A stretch of 10,476 nt of DNA from Dehalococcoidales bacterium (lineage in GTDB: Bacteria; Chloroflexota; Dehalococcoidia; E44-bin15): the NCBI GenBank assembly GCA_012974295.1, contig JAAXQM010000079.1, forward strand, positions 1 to 10,476, given 5' to 3'. Positions 6,736 to 10,476 of the stretch are shown here, in pieces. A program made the translations under genes and the position numbers. Under the pieces are notes generated by a model, which made no database searches, was not told the DNA's origin, and worked only from the letters and a program-made list of their open reading frames with translations. How positions within the stretch are numbered: position 1 is the first letter of the stretch; each line of letters starts with the position of its first letter.

Positions 6736-6856
6736 GAGATAGCTGAAATAGTTTTTATCAACCCCCTAATCCCCCAATCTTGTGGGACTTTTTAAAGCTG
6801 GGGGACACCCCCAGGCCCCCAGCAGGAAGTACCCTGCACCTCTTTTCCAGCGGTAT
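6736..6856 (+). mobile_element. MITE-like element, copy B
   Basis: 121-bp element with left end GAGATAGCTGAAATAG and right end CTCTTTTCCAGCGGTATT, imperfect terminal inverted repeats of the family. The interior carries the central TCCCCC-type hairpin, the 8-bp perfect stem GCTGGGGG/CCCCCAGC and a third stem GCAGGA/CCCTGC with one mismatch. It is oriented like the upstream gene. No open reading frame of its own fits. Confidence 0.85.
6770..6793 (+). terminator. Probable intrinsic terminator for the TIM-barrel gene, inside copy B
   Basis: Stem TCCCCCA / TGTGGGA (one mismatch) around a short loop, followed by CTTTTT. It lies about 155 nt after the stop codon and has the same orientation as the gene. 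Confidence 0.5.
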
Positions 6857-6972
6857 TATAGTAATTTAATAACTACATTACTTATTCACAGGTAAAGTCA
6901 CAGGCACTTCCCGCCTGGCAATAATATGTCTACCGTGTTGTAATCCCCAATGTATTTGACAAGTGAACAGCC

Positions 6973-7002
6973 TTGTCTTCACTCCCCCGGTCGAGATATA
7001 CT
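6973..7002 (+). promoter_or_regulatory. Possible promoter of the nitroreductase gene
   Basis: TTGTCT (6973-6978, 4 of 6), 18-bp spacer, TATACT (6997-7002, 5 of 6). It gives a leader of about 45 nt that includes the GGGAGGA Shine-Dalgarno. A better -35 (TTGACA at 6956-6961) exists just upstream but has no -10 at the right distance. Confidence 0.4.
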
Positions 7003-7055
7003 GCACTGTAGTTGTTCACAGGAAAAGCATTTCAGTTTAGGGAGGAATTTGAGCG

Positions 7056-7604
7056 ATGGAAGTTATGGAAGCCATAAGGACCCGCCGCAGTATACGCAAG
7101 TACAGTACGGACCCAGTCAAAGATAGTGAAATCGAGACATTGCTGGATGCTGCACGCTGGGCGCCTTCGTGGGTCAACTTCCAGTGTGTCAGGTGGATCG
7201 TTGTCAAGGACCCTGATGTGAAGGCCAGGCTGGCCGATACCCTGCCCTCCACCAACCCCGCCATCGATGCCGTGCGCACCGTTCCCGTCGTGCTCGTAGC
7301 CTGCGCCGAGACGGGCAAGGCCGGTTTCAAAGAGGGCGAGGCAGTAACCGACAAGGGCGACTGGTATATGTTCGACGTCGCCTTGGCAGCCCAGAACCTA
7401 ATGCTCGCTGCAGTAGAGCTGGGCCTCGGAACCGTCCACGTCGGACTGTTCGACGCCATACAGGCCGAGGGCATCCTGAAAGTCCCTCAAGGAATCAGGG
7501 TTGTGGAGCTAATCCCCGTGGGCCATCCCGCACACCAGCCCAAAGGTCCCGGCCGCAAGGAGCTACACGAGATAGTCTTCAACGAGAGATACGGAGAGCA
7601 ATGA
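7056..7604 (+). CDS. Nitroreductase family FMN-dependent oxidoreductase
   Basis: 182-residue flavoprotein of the NADH/NADPH nitroreductase family; such enzymes use FMN and NAD(P)H to reduce nitroaromatics, quinones or other electron acceptors, and usually act as cytoplasmic dimers. Visible family features: MEAIRTRRSIRKY at 4-16 (FMN phosphate contacts through Arg10, Arg11 and Ser12), AARWAPSWVNFQ at 32-43 (Asn41; the common APSGGNxQ is changed to APSWVNFQ), the core helix MFDVALAAQNLMLAAVELGLGT and IPVGHPAHQPKGPGRK near the C-terminus. The ATG at 7056 follows GGGAGGA with 9-nt spacing. The gene is markedly GC-rich (38 of 60 G+C at 7201-7260) compared with its plus-strand neighbours. It is flanked by copies B and C in opposite orientation, which points to separate acquisition. 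The substrate is unknown. Confidence 0.9.
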   Translation: MEVMEAIRTRRSIRKYSTDPVKDSEIETLLDAARWAPSWVNFQCVRWIVVKDPDVKARLADTLPSTNPAIDAVRTVPVVLVACAETGKAGFKEGEAVTDKGDWYMFDVALAAQNLMLAAVELGLGTVHVGLFDAIQAEGILKVPQGIRVVELIPVGHPAHQPKGPGRKELHEIVFNERYGEQ

Positions 7605-7646
7605 GATGAGCTTTATTGATGGCCCGCTGCCTCGAGATATTTATAA

Positions 7647-7767
7647 GAGACCGCTGAAAAAGAGGTGCAGGATACTTCCTGCCGGGGGTCTAGGGGTGTC
7701 CCCCAGCTTTAAAAGTCCTCCAAGATTGGGGGATTAGGGGGTTAATTGCTACTATTTCAGCAGTCTT
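7647..7767 (-). mobile_element. MITE-like element, copy C (inverted)
   Basis: 121 bp, in the orientation opposite to copies B, D and E. Left end GAGACCGCTGAAAAAGAG; right end CTATTTCAGCAGTCTT. The two ends are good inverted repeats. All three hairpins are present on the minus strand, including a perfect GCAGGA/TCCTGC stem and a GCTGGGGG/CCCCCGGC stem with one G-U pair. Its T-runs face left, so it would not stop transcription coming from the nitroreductase gene. Confidence 0.85.
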
Positions 7768-7795
7768 CAATAATGACTTTGCCATTATTGAAGAC
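7763..7795. repeat. Perfect 13-bp inverted repeat at the edge of copy C
   Basis: GTCTTCAATAATG (7763-7775) and CATTATTGAAGAC (7783-7795) with a 7-nt loop. The left arm overlaps the last 5 bp of copy C, so part of the palindrome is flanking DNA. It lies 30 bp upstream of the -35 box of the next gene and has no T-run, so it could be an operator or a scar of element insertion. Confidence 0.65.
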
Positions 7796-7824
7796 ATCTA
7801 TCGTTTACAAATTATCTCTAGCTA

Positions 7825-7852
7825 TTGATATGTACTCCATAAATGTTAAAAT
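7825..7852 (+). promoter_or_regulatory. Probable promoter of the nitronate monooxygenase-like gene
   Basis: TTGATA (7825-7830, 5 of 6), 16-bp spacer, TAAAAT (7847-7852, 5 of 6). It predicts a leader of about 70 nt before the ATG at 7932. Confidence 0.5.
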
Positions 7853-7931
7853 GAAGGGGACAGGGTAACCCCCTATTTCGTCTATGTGTACGTAAGACAA
7901 AGTTCTATAGCTTATTGAAGGAATGTAATAT

Positions 7932-9032
7932 ATGAGTTCTAGGAAGATACCAAAGCTGCAAATTGGTGATTTGGAAGCTAACCTGGCAATCGTTCAAGGA
8001 GGAATGGGCGTTGGTGTTTCTTTATCAGGTTTAGCCTCAGCTGTTGCAAATGAGGGTGGTATTGGAGTTATCGCTGCTACTGGCATTGGTATGTTTGAGC
8101 CTGATTTAAACACAAATTTCAAGGAAGCAAATAAAAGGGCCTTGCGCAAAGAAATAAAAAGGGCAAGGGAGATGACAAAGGGCGTTATTGGTGTAAATAT
8201 AATGGTAGCCCTTTCAGATTTTGATGAACTCGTAGAGGCTTCTGTAGATGAAGGTGTAGATTTGATTTTTCTTGGCGCAGGACTTGCACTCAGAAATCCT
8301 ATAATAGCGTCACTGGATACCTCGAGAAAAGGCACAACCAAGGTTGTTCCTATTGTATCTTCTGCAAGAGCGGCTAAACTTATATTTCAATACTGGGGGA
8401 AAAACTACAATCACGTGCCAGATGCTGTGGTTATTGAGGGTCCATTAGCTGGTGGACACCTCGGATTTAAAAAGGAGCAGATCGATGATCCCGGCTATAT
8501 GTTGGAAAAGCTACTGCCGGATGTGATCTCCATTATTAAGCCCTATGAGCAGCATTACAATAAAAGTATTCCAGTAATCGCTGCAGGAGGCATATATACG
8601 GGTGCTGATATTCATAAATTTATCCAATTAGGGGCTCAGGGAGTGCAGATGGCAACCAGGTTTGTTACAACTCACGAATGTGATGCTTCCATGGAATTCA
8701 AGGAGGCATACATAAATTGTAATGAAGAAGAACTTATCATAATTGACAGTCCCGTTGGTTTGCCAGGGAGAGCTATACAGAATAAGTTTCTTGAAGAGGT
8801 GTCATTAGGAGTAAAAAAGCCTTTTAAATGTCCCTGGAAATGTTTGAAAAGCTGTAATCCCAAAAAATCACCGTACTGTATTGCGCTTGCATTGACCAAT
8901 GCTAAAAAGGGAAACCTTGAAAAAGGATTTGCTTTTGCGGGAGCTAATGCCTGTAGGACAGATAAAATCATCTCTGTTAAAGAGGTTTTTAAGACTTTAT
9001 TAGAGGAATATGAAAGGGCGGCATCTACATAA
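7932..9032 (+). CDS. Nitronate monooxygenase / 2-nitropropane dioxygenase-like flavoprotein
   Basis: 366-residue FMN-dependent TIM barrel of the NMO/NPD family, which also includes enoyl-ACP reductase FabK; members oxidise alkyl nitronates or reduce enoyl thioesters. Order of motifs: VQGGMGVGVSLSGLASAVAN (21-40), GVIGVNIMVAL (84-94), DLIFLGAGLAL (110-120), EGPLAGGHLG with the likely catalytic His176, VIAAGGIYTGADI and GAQGVQMATRF (phosphate and FMN binding, about 215-243), and DSPVGLPGRAIQN (272-284). A cysteine cluster, Cys300-X3-Cys304-X3-Cys308-X7-Cys316, follows and may bind a metal or an Fe-S cluster; similar Cys-rich tails occur in anaerobe members of this family. The Shine-Dalgarno is GAAGGA. 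The gene is AT-rich (19 of 60 G+C at 8101-8160). In an anaerobe a reductase role is as likely as nitronate oxidation. Confidence 0.88.
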   Translation: MSSRKIPKLQIGDLEANLAIVQGGMGVGVSLSGLASAVANEGGIGVIAATGIGMFEPDLNTNFKEANKRALRKEIKRAREMTKGVIGVNIMVALSDFDELVEASVDEGVDLIFLGAGLALRNPIIASLDTSRKGTTKVVPIVSSARAAKLIFQYWGKNYNHVPDAVVIEGPLAGGHLGFKKEQIDDPGYMLEKLLPDVISIIKPYEQHYNKSIPVIAAGGIYTGADIHKFIQLGAQGVQMATRFVTTHECDASMEFKEAYINCNEEELIIIDSPVGLPGRAIQNKFLEEVSLGVKKPFKCPWKCLKSCNPKKSPYCIALALTNAKKGNLEKGFAFAGANACRTDKIISVKEVFKTLLEEYERAAST

Positions 9033-9158
9033 ATTGCTTCACCCAATACAACGCATTCGTTTTGGGCTTGCGCCCCCTCGCATTTATGACAACGCCTCCT
9101 TTGATCACAACTTAATAAACACGGAAACATTAGGTGGAATTTCGATATTAATATCAAA

Positions 9159-9279
9159 GAAATTGCTGAAGTAGTCTCAATCAACCCCCTAATCCCCCAA
9201 GATTGGGGGACTTTTAAAGCTGGGGGACACCACCAGACCCCCGGCAGGAAGTATCCTGCACCTCTTTTTCAGAGGTCTC
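9159..9279 (+). mobile_element. MITE-like element, copy D
   Basis: 121 bp. Left end GAAATTGCTGAAGTAG (somewhat decayed), right end CTCTTTTTCAGAGGTCTC. The interior has the best hairpins of the family: TCCCCCAA/TTGGGGGA (9193-9210), GCTGGGGG (9219-9226) with CCCCCGGC (9238-9245, one G-U pair), and perfect GCAGGA/TCCTGC (9244-9259) followed by ACCTCTTTTT. It is separated from the upstream stop codon by about 125 bp of AT-rich DNA. Confidence 0.87.
9193..9215 (+). terminator. Probable intrinsic terminator of the nitronate monooxygenase-like gene, inside copy D
   Basis: Perfect GC-rich stem TCCCCCAA/TTGGGGGA followed by CTTTT. A second hairpin (9244-9259) with CTCTTTTT after it may act as a back-up. 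Both point in the direction of the upstream gene. Confidence 0.6.
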
Positions 9280-9312
9280 ATAAAGTATATGGCTGTATAA
9301 ATAGTCTGTTAC

Positions 9313-9318
9313 GAAAGG
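9313..9318 (+). promoter_or_regulatory. Ribosome binding site fixing the start of the NTF2-like gene
   Basis: GAAAGG, 9 nt before the ATG at 9328. The in-frame TTG at 9319 directly abuts this site and cannot be served by it. A TATAAA at 9296-9301 could be the -10 of the promoter, but I find no matching -35. Confidence 0.6.
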
Positions 9319-9327
9319 TTGCACCCA

Positions 9328-10167
9328 ATGGATAAAGGAAAATTAATCGCGCTGGTTGAAAAGTCCCCTGAGCTTGTACATAAACATGACAGGGAGGGCT
9401 GGTTGAGCCTGTTCTCTTCATCGGCCGTTGTGGAGGACCCGGTAGGCGCCGGTATAAACCGAAAGGGCAAGGATGTGCGCAAAGGCGAGGACGGCCTCGG
9501 CCGTTTCTACGACATGTTCATCGGTCCGAATAAGATCAAGTTCACAGTCCACCAGGACATTATCATTGACAACGAAATGGCGAGGGAAGTATCGATCCAT
9601 ACCACCCTCTCCAACGGTGCCATTACCGAAGTGCACTGCTATCTTGTCTACCATATCGTGGAGGAGGGCAGTGAGCTAAAGATCGAGAGCCTCCGCGCCC
9701 ACTGGGACTTCGGTAGAAACTCCATCATACTGATAAGAAGCAACGGTTTCAAGGGTATAGTGGCCTCGATAGCCCAGTTCGGGGCGATGATAAGGATACT
9801 GGGGCTCAAGCGTGTGACCGAATACTTGGGAGTAATGTACAAGGGCATCCTGAAGAAGGGCATCAAAGCGGTTAACACTTTCACCACTGCTGTCAACACC
9901 AAGGACGAAGCCACTTTCACGCGCCTATTCGACGCCGGTGCCACAATCGAGTTCCCCGCCGGCAACAAGATACCCGCAGGCGATTTCTTCAAGGGCGCAA
10001 GCAAGGATTTGAGCCTTGAGGTATCGGGGCTGCGCTCCGGAGGGTGGTATACCTCCTGCGTTTTCGATGCTAAGACAGGCGGGGACAACCATCACGGTAT
10101 AGCCTTCTTCCAGTTCAGCCCGAATACCAAAAAGATATCCTCCGCCCGCTTTTTCTGGAACGATTAG
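9328..10167 (+). CDS. Tandem NTF2/SnoaL-like domain protein of unknown function
   Basis: 279 residues from the ATG at 9328, chosen over the TTG at 9319 because GAAAGG sits 9 nt upstream. Two NTF2-like (SnoaL / ketosteroid isomerase-type) domains are inferred. The first, about 1-128, contains HDREGWLSLFSSSAVVEDPVG (residues 20-40). The second, about 178-279, contains NTKDEATFTRLFDAGATIEF with PAG after it. The shared pattern LFxxxAxxExPxG suggests duplication of one domain. The linker (about 130-177) is a hydrophobic and basic helical stretch, such as GFKGIVASIAQFGAMIRILG, that may pack between the domains or touch a membrane. Single NTF2-like enzymes act as isomerases, cyclases or dehydratases on polyketides or steroids, but no catalytic residues can be assigned here with confidence. 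The gene is richer in GC (32 of 60 at 9481-9540) than the preceding one. Direct repeat copies D and E flank it. Confidence 0.75.
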   Translation: MDKGKLIALVEKSPELVHKHDREGWLSLFSSSAVVEDPVGAGINRKGKDVRKGEDGLGRFYDMFIGPNKIKFTVHQDIIIDNEMAREVSIHTTLSNGAITEVHCYLVYHIVEEGSELKIESLRAHWDFGRNSIILIRSNGFKGIVASIAQFGAMIRILGLKRVTEYLGVMYKGILKKGIKAVNTFTTAVNTKDEATFTRLFDAGATIEFPAGNKIPAGDFFKGASKDLSLEVSGLRSGGWYTSCVFDAKTGGDNHHGIAFFQFSPNTKKISSARFFWND

Positions 10168-10308
10168 GCTGAAAAGCTTGCCAATCCTGCCTCGCCTCTA
10201 TCATATTCAAACCACTGGTGCTTCGCAAGAACCATTATACCTTCACTGACATTTTACCGACAAACTGTTTACTACCCACCGACACTAAACGGTACGACCA
10301 CATATTAA

Positions 10309-10432
10309 GAGACTGCTGAAATAGTCTCAATCAACCCACTAATCCCCCAATCTTGAGGGACTTTTTTAAAGCTGGGGGACACCCCCCAGACCCCCAGCAA
10401 GAAGTATCCTGCACCTCTTTTTCAGCGGCCTC
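10309..10432 (+). mobile_element. MITE-like element, copy E
   Basis: 124 bp and the cleanest copy at its ends: left GAGACTGCTGAAATAGTCTC, right CTCTTTTTCAGCGGCCTC. Including the next bases, TTAAGAG at the left and CTCATAA at the right extend the inverted repeat to about 20 bp with a few mismatches. The left end can itself fold (GAGACT/AGTCTC). All three internal hairpins are present, with mismatches in the first and third. Flanks are AT-rich; a precise target-site duplication is not evident. Confidence 0.88.
10343..10367 (+). terminator. Probable intrinsic terminator of the NTF2-like gene, inside copy E
   Basis: Stem TCCCCCAA/TTGAGGGA (one mismatch) followed by CTTTTTT. It lies about 175 nt after the stop codon, in the same orientation. 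Confidence 0.5.
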
Positions 10433-10476
10433 ATAAAGTCAGGATTCTATTGAAGATAGGGCAGGATAGATAGCTA

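Larger units (their letters stand above)
6617..7055. other. 439-bp intergenic region between the TIM-barrel and nitroreductase genes
   Basis: Contains a perfect 9-bp inverted repeat (6630-6656), repeat copy B with its terminator-like hairpin (6736-6856), a short inverted repeat CAGGC/GCCTG (6901-6917) and a moderate promoter (6973-7002). No gene is seen. Confidence 0.6.
7605..7931. other. 327-bp intergenic region between nitroreductase and nitronate monooxygenase-like genes
   Basis: Holds repeat copy C (7647-7767), a perfect 13-bp inverted repeat that overlaps its right end (7763-7795) and a promoter for the next gene (7825-7852). A short GC-rich stretch with AGGGG/CCCCT arms lies at about 7855-7874. 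Confidence 0.6.
10168..10476. other. 309-bp region at the right end without a gene
   Basis: After the NTF2-like gene there is about 140 bp of DNA in which I see nothing recognisable. Then come repeat copy E (10309-10432) and 44 bp running to the window edge. Confidence 0.6.

Noticed and set aside
6598..6795. 65-codon plus-strand reading frame after the TIM-barrel gene
   Set aside because: It starts inside the upstream gene, runs through an inverted repeat into repeat copy B and has no family features.
6956..6961. TTGACA upstream of the nitroreductase gene as the -35 box
   Set aside because: There is no -10-like hexamer 15-19 bp downstream; a weaker -35 at 6973 pairs with TATACT instead.
9319..9327. 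TTG start adding three residues to the NTF2-like protein
   Set aside because: It directly abuts the Shine-Dalgarno, which is correctly spaced only for the ATG at 9328.
4190..10432. Repeats as a CRISPR array or integron attC sites
   Set aside because: Spacing is 0.9-2.4 kb with genes between, copies occur in both orientations, and neither cas genes nor an integrase are present. The palindromic, gene-flanking layout recalls attC sites, but copies are in mixed orientation and no attC-like core sites are evident.

Overview
The window suggests a bacterium of the Chloroflexota, most likely a Dehalococcoidia-type lineage. This is an inference from the F1Fo ATP synthase gene order (atpZ-B-E-F-H-A), the style of the subunits and the nearby bifunctional-nuclease gene. 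No rRNA or other phylogenetic marker is present to confirm it. I see no tRNA, CRISPR array or complete transposase gene.

Left block (1-3779, minus strand): the first part of an ATP synthase operon, transcribed right to left: atpZ/I-like, atpB (a), atpE (c), atpF (b), atpH (delta) and atpA (alpha, running off the left edge). The genes are tightly packed (1-nt overlap to 41-nt gaps), except for a 103-bp gap before atpA that holds a long hairpin. Catalytic residues look intact, and the c-subunit lacks the usual Na+ ligands, so a proton-driven enzyme is expected.

Middle (3780-5731): about 600 bp of noncoding DNA, then a two-gene minus-strand operon (a DUF151/bifunctional nuclease followed by a small zinc-ribbon protein) with a strong sigma70-type promoter and a good terminator.

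Right block (5732-10476, plus strand): four separate single-gene units. They encode a xylose-isomerase-like TIM-barrel protein, a nitroreductase, a nitronate monooxygenase-like flavoprotein and a tandem NTF2/SnoaL-like protein. The first and third are AT-rich; the second and fourth are clearly richer in GC, so the block looks assembled from different sources. Three of the four have recognisable promoters.

The most notable signal is a family of about 121-153-bp palindromic, MITE-like elements with GAGACYGCTGAAA-type terminal inverted repeats. Five copies occur (4190, 6736, 7647, 9159, 10309), one 3' of every transcription unit outside the ATP synthase operon. Each can fold into several GC-rich hairpins. 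In four of the five the central hairpin is followed by a T-run in the direction of the upstream gene, so the elements probably serve as transcription terminators. They may also have carried or punctuated gene cassettes.
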